Source: Thalassospiraceae bacterium LMO-SO8 (GTDB lineage: Bacteria; Pseudomonadota; Alphaproteobacteria; Rhodospirillales; Casp-alpha2). Taken from it: 64,000 bases of DNA. A program made the translations under genes and the position numbers. The notes beneath the pieces were generated by a model. That model saw only the letters and a program-made list of their open reading frames with translations, made no database searches and was not told where the DNA came from. Shown here piece after piece: positions 54,447 to 63,394 of the stretch (the first letter of the stretch is position 1; every line of letters begins with the position of its first letter). The stretch covers positions 2,374,001 through 2,438,000 of the forward strand of contig CP134226.1 of assembly GCA_031655335.1 (NCBI GenBank), written 5' to 3'.

Positions 54447-55289
54447 TCAGTCCGCCAACGCCGTCTCCAGCGCCGCGCCGACCACCACCATATGCGGGAT
54501 CACGTAGGCGAAGGTGTCCATGACCGCGAGCAGCGGCCGGGGATCGTCCACCGGCGGCGGTCCCGGGTTGCGCGCCCGGGCCTTGGCCAGCAACTGGCCG
54601 ATCAGGGGTTTGCAGGCATCCGCGAAGGCATGGGTCGCGGCGTCGATCTCGGTCAGGGACGCGTCGAGCCTTCCCGCCACCCGATGCATGAAATCGGGCC
54701 AATGGGCGAAATGCAGGTACATGGTCGGCGTCACGTCCACGGGCGCGCCCGCGATCTCGGCCTTGGGGATGGTGCGGCAGATGCCCGCGATGGCGGCCTG
54801 CAGGCCCGCGTCCAGGCCCGCCAGCTTCAGGGGCCGGGGCAGGTCCGGCGGCGGGGCGGGGGGCATCGACGGCGCTTCGGAAAAGGGCCGGGCCGGCGGC
54901 GGCAGGTCGTCGCCCGCGATCAGTGCCCGTGCCGCCCCCACGGCGATCAGATTGACCGGGTTCATGCGGTTGTAGCTGGTCAGCATGTGGCCAACGGTCG
55001 CCCGCGCGGCGGCGTCCAGGCCCGCCCGGGCCAATTCTTCCGCCGTGAAGGCGGGCAGGGGCACGGCGCCCTGGTCGGCGACGATCCGCCACACGGCCGC
55101 ACCCGGCCATCCGGCCTCCACGTCGGCGCCGACGGCGGCCCAGATCCAGTCCAGCAGGCCCGGATATGTCGCCATATGGCGGAAGATCAGGGCCGGGGAG
55201 CCGGACCCCGCGGCGGTCATCAGGTTGCGGTAGACGCGCAGCGTGGCGGGATCGGCGGCGGCGAGGTGGACTTCGGGAAAGATCGGCAT
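54447..55289 (-). CDS. Hypothetical protein, possibly DehI-like haloacid dehalogenase fold
   Basis: A 280-residue protein. MPIFPEVHLAAADPATLRVYRNLM, then PALIFRHMATYPGLLDWIWAAV, and late KPLIGQL are reminiscent of the DehI halocarboxylic acid dehalogenase family, with two similar halves joined by a Pro-rich linker (about 140-160). I cannot confirm catalytic residues, so function is not claimed. The ATG at 55289 is preferred over the TTG at 55295. No ribosome site is visible. Its upstream side opens straight into the AT-rich island, which may have replaced its original promoter. Confidence 0.6.
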   Translation of the reverse strand: MPIFPEVHLAAADPATLRVYRNLMTAAGSGSPALIFRHMATYPGLLDWIWAAVGADVEAGWPGAAVWRIVADQGAVPLPAFTAEELARAGLDAAARATVGHMLTSYNRMNPVNLIAVGAARALIAGDDLPPPARPFSEAPSMPPAPPPDLPRPLKLAGLDAGLQAAIAGICRTIPKAEIAGAPVDVTPTMYLHFAHWPDFMHRVAGRLDASLTEIDAATHAFADACKPLIGQLLAKARARNPGPPPVDDPRPLLAVMDTFAYVIPHMVVVGAALETALAD

Positions 55290-55352
55290 TTTCAATGGAG
55301 CGCATTAATTTAGAACTGGCGCAAGATAAATCCTCAGATAATAGGTAAAAAT

Positions 55353-55395
55353 TCATAATACTTTATAGGAACTATGTTCCTATAAAGTATTATGA
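55353..55395. repeat. Perfect 20-bp inverted repeat with 3-base centre
   Basis: The left arm (55353-55372, TCATAATACTTTATAGGAAC) and right arm (55376-55395) are exact reverse complements around TAT. It has no T-run, so it is not a standard terminator. It lies about 115 bases before the orphan gene at 55512 and 60 before the DehI-like gene start. It could be an operator, or a recombination or replication site of the former mobile element. Confidence 0.85.
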
Positions 55396-55511
55396 TTTGA
55401 TTGTCAATTTAAAATTTTGTTTAAAAACAATAAGTTAAAATTAACATACGTATCGTTTTTTGGCTCATGACAAAATTTGAATTTTCCGCAACAGTCTGCT
55501 AGGGTCGCATC

Positions 55512-55991
55512 ATGGCTCAGACCGTTGACCTTCCACGCTACCAAGCCGATGAATTTACTCGGCAAATGTCCGACCTACTGAAGAAGCGGCATCAGATTGA
55601 GGCGGAGATTGAGTCTGCATCGGCTAAACGGGGCTCGGTTCCTGCTCCGCTTAAGAGAAGAATAGATTTTTTATGGGAAAAGAAATCTGAATTAGATAGA
55701 AGAATACAAGCAGTTCATTCAGTTGCGAGCTTATTTTCAAAAGAAAACACGCTGCTTAATGATGAAAAAATTAACCTTAAGAATGAGAATTTTCATAAGG
55801 GATTCTATAAAATACAAACTAAATTATATAAATCACGCCCAAATGGCTTGACTGGGCGATATTTAGTCAAGGAAATTATGAATTGTTGTTATGGAATTAC
55901 CCAAAATACCGCGCGTGCATATTTGAGTAGGTATAAAAAGTTAGGGAAAATCGTGTTGAGTGAAGACGGAAATTGGAAATTGAAGGAGTGA
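55512..55991 (+). CDS. Orphan protein with coiled coil and possible winged-helix end
   Basis: I do not recognise this 159-residue protein. Residues about 15-80 are charged heptad-like (FTRQMSDLLKKRHQIEAEIESA and RIDFLWEKKSELDRRIQ), suggesting a coiled coil. The C-terminal 55 residues, from TGRYLVKEIMNCCYGITQNTARAYLSRYKKLGKIVLSEDGNWKL, look like a winged helix: a helix-turn-helix then a beta-wing ending. Codon use is AT-rich, unlike the neighbours. The ATG has only AGGG upstream. A hairpin terminator follows. A DNA-binding role for a plasmid or phage-type element is inference. Confidence 0.7.
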   Translation: MAQTVDLPRYQADEFTRQMSDLLKKRHQIEAEIESASAKRGSVPAPLKRRIDFLWEKKSELDRRIQAVHSVASLFSKENTLLNDEKINLKNENFHKGFYKIQTKLYKSRPNGLTGRYLVKEIMNCCYGITQNTARAYLSRYKKLGKIVLSEDGNWKLKE

Positions 55992-56018
55992 GTTGCCTTT
56001 GACGTGAGAACGAAAAAA

Positions 56019-56060
56019 AGGCCCAGCACCGATTTTGCCGACCAGCGCTGAGCCTCTTTC
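56019..56060 (+). terminator. Imperfect hairpin terminator after the orphan gene
   Basis: AGGCCCAGC (56019-56027) and GCTGAGCCT (56047-56055) pair at 8 of 9 positions. A run of A's precedes it and CTTTC follows. It fits as a weak terminator of the gene at 55512. Confidence 0.5.
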
Positions 56061-56176
56061 GTATGAAACTGCGGACTCTCGAAAGTCCACGACAAACTTA
56101 TATGCTGCCGCTCGATTGATGGCAACTTTAGCCGTGGTGTTTGGGAGCCCGTCTTTGAACCCAGTTGAGGTTGAAG

Positions 56177-56416
56177 ATGAGCTCAGAGAAGAAATTGGAT
56201 GGCCAACCGGCCTCTAATATGAATGGCCTGGATGAATATCGGCCGCCAACAGCCGGCACAGCAATGCTGCCTTTGGAAATCAGCAAAATAAAAAAGATGA
56301 TTTTGAGCGGTTTGAGTGACATTGAAATCGCGAAAGAACTGGAAAAATCCAAAGAACAAGTGAAGGAGGTTCGAAGCGGGCGATGCTTTGCGTGGGTATC
56401 ACCAAGAATATCTTGA
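56177..56416 (+). CDS. Small HTH-like protein
   Basis: A 79-residue frame with GAGG 6 bases before its ATG. The C-terminal half, LEISKIKKMILSGLSDIEIAKELEKSKEQVKEVRSGRCFAWV, has the form of a helix-turn-helix followed by the basic tail seen in phage and HNH-linked DNA-binding modules. The N-terminal half is flexible. It is AT-rich like the rest of the island. The start is uncertain; a TTG at 56165 is also in frame. It may be a regulator remnant of the island. Confidence 0.5.
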   Translation: MSSEKKLDGQPASNMNGLDEYRPPTAGTAMLPLEISKIKKMILSGLSDIEIAKELEKSKEQVKEVRSGRCFAWVSPRIS

Positions 56417-56421
56417 ACCGC

Positions 56422-56450
56422 TTGACATCTGAGGCCGAACCGACATTTAT
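56422..56450 (+). promoter_or_regulatory. Candidate leuA leader promoter
   Basis: A perfect TTGACA (-35) at 56422-56427 is followed, after 17 bases, by ATTTAT (56445-56450), a modest -10. It lies 60 bases before the leader peptide. A hairpin CCTGTC/GACAGG (56462-56467 with 56488-56493) follows in the leader RNA. Confidence 0.45.
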
Positions 56451-56509
56451 TCATCGTTAAGCCTGTCCTCGTATTCTTTTAGGAACCGACAGGCGGCTGG
56501 AACAGACCG

Positions 56510-56650
56510 ATGCAGACGCAGGACATGACCATCGAACAGCGGATTACCGGGGGCAGCGATGCCGGCCCGGCGACGCTGCCTGCGCGCATTCTTCTTCCGC
56601 TACAGCTGCTCACCATCGACCTTCTGGGGCTTCGACTTATTCGCCCCTGA
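56510..56650 (+). CDS. Leu-rich leader peptide of leuA
   Basis: A 46-residue frame that ends 177 bases before leuA. Its second half, ARILLPLQLLTIDLLGLRLI, has nine Leu and three Ile. That is the pattern of a ribosome-mediated attenuation leader: ribosome stalling at Leu codons when leucyl-tRNA is low would change the RNA fold before leuA. Pairings seen after it are CAGGG with CCCTG (about 56734-56759) and GGGCCG with CGGCCC (about 56766-56802); neither is followed by a good T-run. The ribosome site is poor; a second start in frame is at 56525. Confidence 0.7.
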   Translation: MQTQDMTIEQRITGGSDAGPATLPARILLPLQLLTIDLLGLRLIRP

Positions 56651-56827
56651 GCGGCGCAGCGGATACCAGGGACCATTCCGGCTTTTTGAACCAAAAAACC
56701 GAGTCCATCCCGACCAAGGGACCGCGAACGCTCAGGGGATTGACGAGCAAGCGACCCTGTCAGGCGGGCCGGACCCCAAATTTCCCATCCGAGGGCGGCC
56801 CAAAGAGATTTCGGAAGGACCAGACCA

Positions 56828-58390
56828 ATGACCATCGTTACCGAACGCGACCCCAACCAGGTCATCATCTTCGACACCACCTTGCGCGACGGCGAGCAGT
56901 CGCCGGGGGCGTCCATGAACCTGGAAGAGAAACTCCGCATCGCCAAGGTGCTGGAGGACATGGGCGTCGACGTCATCGAGGCCGGTTTCCCCATCGCGTC
57001 GGACGGCGATTTCGAGGCCGTCTCGGAAATCGCCAAGACGATCCGCAATTCGACCATCGCCGGGCTGGCCCGCGCCACCCGGGGCGATATCGAGCGCGCC
57101 GGTGCCGCCGTGAAGCACGCCGAGCGCGGACGCATCCACACCTTCATCGCCACCAGCCCCCTGCACATGCAGTACAAATTGCAGATGGAGCCGGACCAGG
57201 TCCTGGCGCGCATCACCGAAAGCGTGACCACGGCCCGCAACCTGATCGACGACGTCGAATGGTCGGCCGAGGACGGATCGCGCTCGGAATTCGAATTCCT
57301 GTGCCGCTGCGTCGAGGCGGCGATCAAGGCCGGGGCGTCGACCATCAACATCCCGGATACGGTCGGTTATGCGGTGCCCGAGGAATACGCGGCCCTGATC
57401 AGGAACCTGATCGAGAACGTGCCGAATTCGGATCAGGCCGTGTTCTCGGTCCATTGCCACAACGACCTGGGCTTGGCCGTGGCCAATTCCCTGGCCGCCG
57501 TGGTCGCGGGGGCGCGTCAGGTCGAATGCACCATCAACGGCCTGGGCGAGCGGGCGGGCAACTGCTCCATGGAAGAAGTCGTCATGGCGCTGAAAACCCG
57601 CCAGGACGCCATGCCGTTCACCACCAACATCGACGCCACGCATATTACCCGCGCGTCGCGCATGGTGTCGTCGGTCACCGGCTTCCCGGTGCAGCCCAAC
57701 AAGGCCATCGTCGGCGCCAACGCCTTCGCCCATGAATCGGGCATCCACCAGGACGGCATGCTGAAGAACGCCCAGACCTATGAGATCATGACGCCGGAAA
57801 GCGTCGGCCTGACCAAGTCCAAGATCGTGCTGGGCAAGCATTCCGGGCGCAACGCCTTCAAGACCAAGCTGGAGGAAATGGGCTACAAGCTGGGCGACAA
57901 CGCGCTCAACGAGGCCTTCAAGCGTTTCAAGGATCTGGCCGATCTGAAAAAGGACGTGTTCGACGAGGACCTGGTGGCCCTGGTCGACGAGGAAACCCGG
58001 GTCAACGACCGCATCAAGCTGATCAGCCTGGAAATCCAGTGCGGCACCGTGCACCGCCCGCCCAAGGCGGCCATGGAGCTGGAAATCGACGGCAAGGCGC
58101 AGTCCTGCGAGGGCACCGGCGACGGGCCCGTGGACGCCGCCTTCAACTGCATCAAGACCCTGTTTCCCCATGCTGCGCGCCTGCAATTGTATCAGGTCCA
58201 TGCGGTGACCCAGGGCACGGACGCCCAGGCGGAAGTGACCGTGCGGCTCGACGACGACGGCGAGCGCACGGCCCAGGGGGCGGCCGCCGACACCGACACC
58301 ATGGTCGCGTCGGTCAAGGCATATGTGAACGCGCTCAACAAGTTGTTGACCAAAAGGGAGAAAAAGGCGCCCGAGGCGATGTCCGCCTAG
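56828..58390 (+). CDS. leuA: 2-isopropylmalate synthase
   Basis: A 520-residue enzyme that joins acetyl-CoA and 2-oxoisovalerate, the first committed step of leucine synthesis. The TIM-barrel part has FDTTLRDGEQSPGASMNLEEK (metal and substrate loop), HCHNDLGLAVANSLA (metal His pair) and INGLGERAGNCSMEEVVMAL. The C-terminal LeuA regulatory domain, about residues 390-505, binds leucine. GGAAGGA lies 8 bases before the ATG. A Leu-rich leader peptide stands upstream, so it is probably controlled at both transcript and enzyme level by leucine. Confidence 0.96.
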   Translation: MTIVTERDPNQVIIFDTTLRDGEQSPGASMNLEEKLRIAKVLEDMGVDVIEAGFPIASDGDFEAVSEIAKTIRNSTIAGLARATRGDIERAGAAVKHAERGRIHTFIATSPLHMQYKLQMEPDQVLARITESVTTARNLIDDVEWSAEDGSRSEFEFLCRCVEAAIKAGASTINIPDTVGYAVPEEYAALIRNLIENVPNSDQAVFSVHCHNDLGLAVANSLAAVVAGARQVECTINGLGERAGNCSMEEVVMALKTRQDAMPFTTNIDATHITRASRMVSSVTGFPVQPNKAIVGANAFAHESGIHQDGMLKNAQTYEIMTPESVGLTKSKIVLGKHSGRNAFKTKLEEMGYKLGDNALNEAFKRFKDLADLKKDVFDEDLVALVDEETRVNDRIKLISLEIQCGTVHRPPKAAMELEIDGKAQSCEGTGDGPVDAAFNCIKTLFPHAARLQLYQVHAVTQGTDAQAEVTVRLDDDGERTAQGAAADTDTMVASVKAYVNALNKLLTKREKKAPEAMSA

Positions 58391-59657
<1,267 letters not shown>

Positions 59658-61094
59658 TCATAAGATGGGGGCGGGTGACGCCTCTTCCCTGATGATCTCC
59701 GGCAGATAGGCCTGGTTCTGGCGGTTTTTGAACCGCCGGGTCAGCAACACCGCCGCCGCCGTCAGGCCGATCACGAAGCCGATCCAGATTCCCCGTGTCT
59801 CGAACCCCGCCCCGAAGGCGAGCCAGACCGCCGACCCGGCGCCCAATCCCCAATAGCTGACCCCGGCGATGACCATGGGAAAAGCCGTGTCGTTGAGGCC
59901 GCGCAACGCCCCCGCCGCCACCGCTTGCAGGGCGTCGACGATCTGGAACATGGCGGCCAGCATCAACAGGGCGGCGGCAAGGCTCAGGACCTCGGCCGCG
60001 TCGGCGCGGGCCGTGTCCAGGAACAGGCCGGCGAAGGGTTCGGGAACGGTCACGATCACGCCCGTCATCACCATGGCGAACAGCATGGCCACGGCCATGG
60101 CCGACCATCCGGCGCGGTAGGCGCCGGCCACGTCCCGCCGCCCGGCGGCATGGCCGACGCGCACGGTCGCGGCCTGGCTCAACCCCATGGGCACCATGAA
60201 GGTGATGTGCGGCATCTGCATGGCGATCATATGGGCGGCGATGGCGACGGCGCCGAACTGTCCGATCACGAACACGGCGCCGATGAAGAACCCGGCCTCC
60301 ATCACCGAAATCGCGGCGATCGGGGCGCCGATGCGGAAGATCTGGCGGAAGATGCGCCAGTCCGGGCGCCAGAAGCGGACGAACAACTGATACTTATTGA
60401 ACGGCCGCCGCCACTGGATGACCGCGGCCAGGGCGAGCACCATCAGAATGTTGACCGCCGTCGTGGCGATCCCGGCCCCCACCAGTTCCAGGCGCGGCAG
60501 GCCGAAATTTCCGAAGATCAGGCCGTAATCCAATAGCGCGTTGAGCGGCACCCCGGCCAGCATGACCCAAAGCGCCGCCATGGGCCGGCCCAGGGCGGCG
60601 ACGAAGTTGCGCAGCACGGTAAAGACGATGCCGGCGGGCAGGCACCACATCAGGGTGCTCATATAGGCCTCGGCATGGGGCAGGGCTTCCGGCGGCTGCC
60701 CCGTCCAGGCGAGCAAGGCCCCCGTATGGGAAAAGGCCGCGACGCAGGGTGTCACCAACAGGATGGCGACCCACAGGCCCTGGCGGATGACGCGGCGGAC
60801 GATGCGCGGCTGCCGGGCGCCGAAGGCCTGCGCGGCCAGCCCCGCCGTGGACATCGTCACGCCGACGCAGACGATATAGCCGATGAAAAAGACCATCATG
60901 CTCAACGATGCGCCGGCCAGGGGTTCCGGCCCCAGGCGGCCGATCATGGCCGTGTCCGTGGTCAGCATGGCGACCCAGGCGATCTGGGTCGCGACGATGG
61001 GTGCTGCCAGGCGGAACAACTGCACCAGCTCCGTGCGCCAGGCGGCGGACAATCGGGGGGGCTTCGCGGATGTGTCGGGGGCGAGGGCGGTCAT
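59658..61094 (-). CDS. MATE family multidrug efflux transporter
   Basis: A 478-residue protein with about twelve membrane helices in two similar halves. The MATE pattern is seen in LVQLFRLAAPIVATQIAWVAMLTTDTAMIGRLG and in the second half IFRIGAPIAAISVMEAGFFIGAVFVIGQFGAVAIAAH. Members export cations, drugs or metabolites by H+ or Na+ antiport, here unknown. I chose the ATG at 61094; upstream in-frame codons have no protein-like sequence. It interrupts the mre cluster on the opposite strand. Confidence 0.9.
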   Translation of the reverse strand: MTALAPDTSAKPPRLSAAWRTELVQLFRLAAPIVATQIAWVAMLTTDTAMIGRLGPEPLAGASLSMMVFFIGYIVCVGVTMSTAGLAAQAFGARQPRIVRRVIRQGLWVAILLVTPCVAAFSHTGALLAWTGQPPEALPHAEAYMSTLMWCLPAGIVFTVLRNFVAALGRPMAALWVMLAGVPLNALLDYGLIFGNFGLPRLELVGAGIATTAVNILMVLALAAVIQWRRPFNKYQLFVRFWRPDWRIFRQIFRIGAPIAAISVMEAGFFIGAVFVIGQFGAVAIAAHMIAMQMPHITFMVPMGLSQAATVRVGHAAGRRDVAGAYRAGWSAMAVAMLFAMVMTGVIVTVPEPFAGLFLDTARADAAEVLSLAAALLMLAAMFQIVDALQAVAAGALRGLNDTAFPMVIAGVSYWGLGAGSAVWLAFGAGFETRGIWIGFVIGLTAAAVLLTRRFKNRQNQAYLPEIIREEASPAPIL

Positions 61095-61154
61095 GGGTGA
61101 AATCCGTCGTTGGCTTTCGAATGCGGGGGGTGTCGAAATCGGGGAACTGGGGAC

Positions 61155-61179
61155 AAAAAAAGCGGACCCGAAGGTCCGC
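61155..61179 (-). terminator. Intrinsic terminator on the minus strand
   Basis: On the minus strand, GCGGACC and GGTCCGC form a 7-bp stem with a TTCG loop (61162-61179), followed by seven T. It would stop transcripts coming from the phosphodiesterase gene before they enter the MATE gene. Confidence 0.88.
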
Positions 61180-61211
61180 CCGAAACGTGGCCATTTCATG
61201 AAGGGGCCGCG

Positions 61212-61322
61212 CTAGGGCGTGTTGCTCCGGGCAAGGAAGGCCGACAGGGCCGGGGCGGGCGCATAGACGCCGCCGGAGATGCCGGTCACAATGACGGAGA
61301 TATGGGGAATGTGCTGGTCCAT
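61212..61322 (-). CDS. Possible small protein
   Basis: A 36-residue frame begins MDQHIPHISVIVTGISGG and ends FLARSNTP, between the phosphodiesterase stop and the terminator at 61155. Its only ribosome-like site, GAGG, is about 18 bases away. It is too short to judge and may not be expressed. Confidence 0.25.
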   Translation of the reverse strand: MDQHIPHISVIVTGISGGVYAPAPALSAFLARSNTP

Positions 61323-61374
61323 AGCCCGGCTTATAGCCACCTCGGCCCGCAAAGAAAAGTCGAAAGACGCCCGA

Positions 61375-62202
61375 TTATGCACCCGACGGGCGTATGGCCC
61401 AGTCCGTATACGGGCTGGAATGCATTTTGAATTTCTCGTTCGGGTCCATGAAATCGTGGGTATGAACGACCACCCGGTCGTCCTCGATCAGCACCACGCA
61501 ATAGGCCGGCGGCTCGAAACTCGCCGTCATTTCCACGTTCACCATGTCGAGCCAGACCTGCTGGTTGAGGCCGCGCAGGGTGGAATAGGGAATGCCCCGC
61601 CAACTGCCGGAAATCGGCCGGTGGACATGGCCGAAGAACAGATGGCGGATGCGTGCCTTGTGCGGCTCGATCACGGCTTGAAAAGCATCCTTCTGCTGTA
61701 GGCCGATGCGGTCCATGGCCGGAATGCCGACGTCGAAGGGCGGATGATGCATGAACAGGAACAGGTCGTGGCCTTCCGACGCGGCCAGGATGTCTGCCAG
61801 CCAGGCTTGGCGGTCGGCGCAGAAATGCCCGGCCGAGGTGCCCTCCAGGACCGTGTCCAGGAAGATGAAGCGGCCCACGGGCGTGTCCAGGGCCGACTGG
61901 ATAAAGCCATTTTTATCAACGGGCTGGTCCGGGAAATGGGCGCGCAGAACGTCGCGGGCGTCGTGGTTTCCGGCCAGCACGTGAACCGGCATGGCGAGCG
62001 GCGCCAGGCCGTCGACAAGGTTCCGGAACGCCGCCGGCTCGCCCCAATGGGTCAGGTCACCGGTCACCACAGCCATCGCCGCGTCCCCGTGATGGGCGTT
62101 GATGTCGGCCACGGCGGCGTCCAGGGCCGGGCGCGGATCGCGACCATAGAGGGTCCTGCCCGGGGGCACGAAATGGGGGTCGGTCAGATGGATGAATTTC
62201 AT
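61375..62202 (-). CDS. Class III metallophosphodiesterase (CpdA/GpdQ-like)
   Basis: A 275-residue protein with the full calcineurin-like metal set: LTDPHF, VVTGDLTHWGE, VLAGNHDARD, FMHHPPFD and FFGHVHRP. The line LYGRDPRPALDAAVADIN after the first motif is typical of the cyclic-nucleotide or glycerophosphodiester phosphodiesterase branch. Whether it cleaves cAMP, glycerophosphodiesters or another ester is open. It is second in the minus-strand block that divides the mre genes, and a terminator follows. Its upstream side faces the mreC promoter region. Confidence 0.9.
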   Translation of the reverse strand: MKFIHLTDPHFVPPGRTLYGRDPRPALDAAVADINAHHGDAAMAVVTGDLTHWGEPAAFRNLVDGLAPLAMPVHVLAGNHDARDVLRAHFPDQPVDKNGFIQSALDTPVGRFIFLDTVLEGTSAGHFCADRQAWLADILAASEGHDLFLFMHHPPFDVGIPAMDRIGLQQKDAFQAVIEPHKARIRHLFFGHVHRPISGSWRGIPYSTLRGLNQQVWLDMVNVEMTASFEPPAYCVVLIEDDRVVVHTHDFMDPNEKFKMHSSPYTDWAIRPSGA

Positions 62203-62360
62203 GGCGGCGTGGTCCCGGTTTTCGGCGATGGCGGCAGAAGAATAGCCGGATGCAGCCCCGCCCCGCCAGCCGCCAGGGTGGAAAGTCGGGTTTTATTCGA
62301 TTTCACCTTAAATTTCCCGCTTAGACGGTTGTTTTTTTTGGTAAACGGCGCTACGCGTCA

Positions 62361-62376
62361 TTAACCGTCGATTAAC
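62361..62376. promoter_or_regulatory. CtrA-like box before mreC
   Basis: TTAACCGTCGATTAAC has the TTAA-N7-TTAA layout of the alphaproteobacterial cell-cycle regulator CtrA. It lies 119 bases before mreC and 159 before the divergent phosphodiesterase start. Regulation of cell-shape genes by CtrA is plausible, but binding is not shown. Confidence 0.5.
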
Positions 62377-62494
62377 GCGAATCGGCGACAAGGACAAAGA
62401 TTAATGGGAGGTCGGGAGTTGCGGCCCTGCGGCTGGTTTTGGGGACCGGACGGGGGGCCGCGGGTAGTGTAATGGGCAGGAAGGACGTCCTGGG

Positions 62495-63394
62495 GTGAAG
62501 GAACCGCATTCATTTTCGCGGGTCGCGCAGCCGATTCGCAATTTCGCCCAGCGCTTCGCCTATGTGGGGCTGGTCGTGGCGGCGTTCGCCCTGATGATGC
62601 TTGCCAAGGTCGATACCATCCTGGTCGAACGCGCGCGCACCCACATGACCGACGCCGTCGCTCCCATCCTGGATGTGCTGTCGCGGCCCCTCGACACGGT
62701 GAACCGCGGCGTCGCCGAGGTTCAGGCCATGAAGAACCTGTATGAGGAGAACACGCGCCTGCGCGAGGAGCGCACGCGGCTCATGCATTGGAAATCCGTC
62801 GCCGAGAAACTGGAGGCGGAGAACCGCGTTCTCAAGGAACAGCTCAACGTCATTCCCGAGCGCGAGGCGAGCTTCGTCACCGCGCGGGTCATCGCCGACA
62901 CGGGTGGCGCCTTTTCGCAAAGCGTGATCGTCAACGCCGGGGCCCGCGACGGGGTCGAGAAGGGGCAGGCGGCGGTCACCGCCGACGGCCTGGTCGGTCG
63001 GGTCATCGATGTCGGCAGCCGGTCCGCCCGGGTCCTGTTGCTGACCGACATCAACGCCAAGATTCCCGTTCTCGTCGATCCGACCCGCACGCGGGCGATC
63101 ATGGCCGGCGCCAATTTGGCGAAGCCGCGCCTGACCTGGCTGCCGCCGGGGGCGGTGGTGTCCGTGGGCGACAGCGTCGTGACCTCGGGCCATGCCGGCG
63201 TGTTTCCGCCGGGCCTGCGGGTCGGTCAGGTCGCCGCCGTCGGCGAGGGCGGGCTGATCGTTCAGCCCTATGTCGACCTGACGCGCCTGGAATACGTGCG
63301 CATCCTCAATTTCGGCTCGGGCGGAATCCTGCAATTGCCGCAGCGCTCCATCGCTGCCGAGGTGCCGGGTAAGGTGCGGGGACACCGCCCATGA
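62495..63394 (+). CDS. mreC: Rod-shape-determining protein MreC
   Basis: A 299-residue protein with one N-terminal membrane helix (FAYVGLVVAAFALMMLAKV), a coiled-coil region (LYEENTRLREERTRLMHWKSVAEKLEAENRVL) and a periplasmic beta-rich domain (SFVTARVIADTGGAFSQSVIVNAGARDGVEKGQAAVT). It links MreB to the cell-wall enzymes. The start is GTG at 62495 with AGGAAGG upstream. mreD overlaps its stop by 4 bases. mreB is separated from it by an opposite-strand block. Confidence 0.95.
   Translation: MKEPHSFSRVAQPIRNFAQRFAYVGLVVAAFALMMLAKVDTILVERARTHMTDAVAPILDVLSRPLDTVNRGVAEVQAMKNLYEENTRLREERTRLMHWKSVAEKLEAENRVLKEQLNVIPEREASFVTARVIADTGGAFSQSVIVNAGARDGVEKGQAAVTADGLVGRVIDVGSRSARVLLLTDINAKIPVLVDPTRTRAIMAGANLAKPRLTWLPPGAVVSVGDSVVTSGHAGVFPPGLRVGQVAAVGEGGLIVQPYVDLTRLEYVRILNFGSGGILQLPQRSIAAEVPGKVRGHRP

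Larger units (their letters stand above)
55296..56470. other. AT-rich island, probable horizontal acquisition
   Basis: Base composition drops sharply here. By my count 55381-55440 has only 8 G/C in 60 and 55441-55500 has 21 in 60, against clearly GC-rich flanks. It carries one orphan gene (55512), one small HTH-like gene (56177), a palindrome and a terminator. No integrase, transposase, tRNA or convincing flanking direct repeat is visible. Confidence 0.7.

Noticed and set aside
55353-55395. Resemblance of the palindrome to the yeast FRT site (TATAGGAAC shared)
   Set aside because: Only nine bases agree, the spacer differs in length, and no tyrosine recombinase gene is visible. It is most likely chance.
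56035-56217. Plus-strand open frame of 60 residues in the AT-rich island
   Set aside because: It starts with GTG inside the terminator hairpin and overlaps the better supported HTH-like frame.
55361-56490. Possible flanking direct repeat of the AT-rich island (TAGGAAC near 55366 and 56480)
   Set aside because: A seven-base match in a 1.1-kb interval is expected by chance and does not lie at the composition boundary on the left.
56559-56831. Plus-strand open frame of 90 residues overlapping the leuA leader and leuA start
   Set aside because: It is in another frame than the Leu-rich leader, has no ribosome site, and no recognisable domain.
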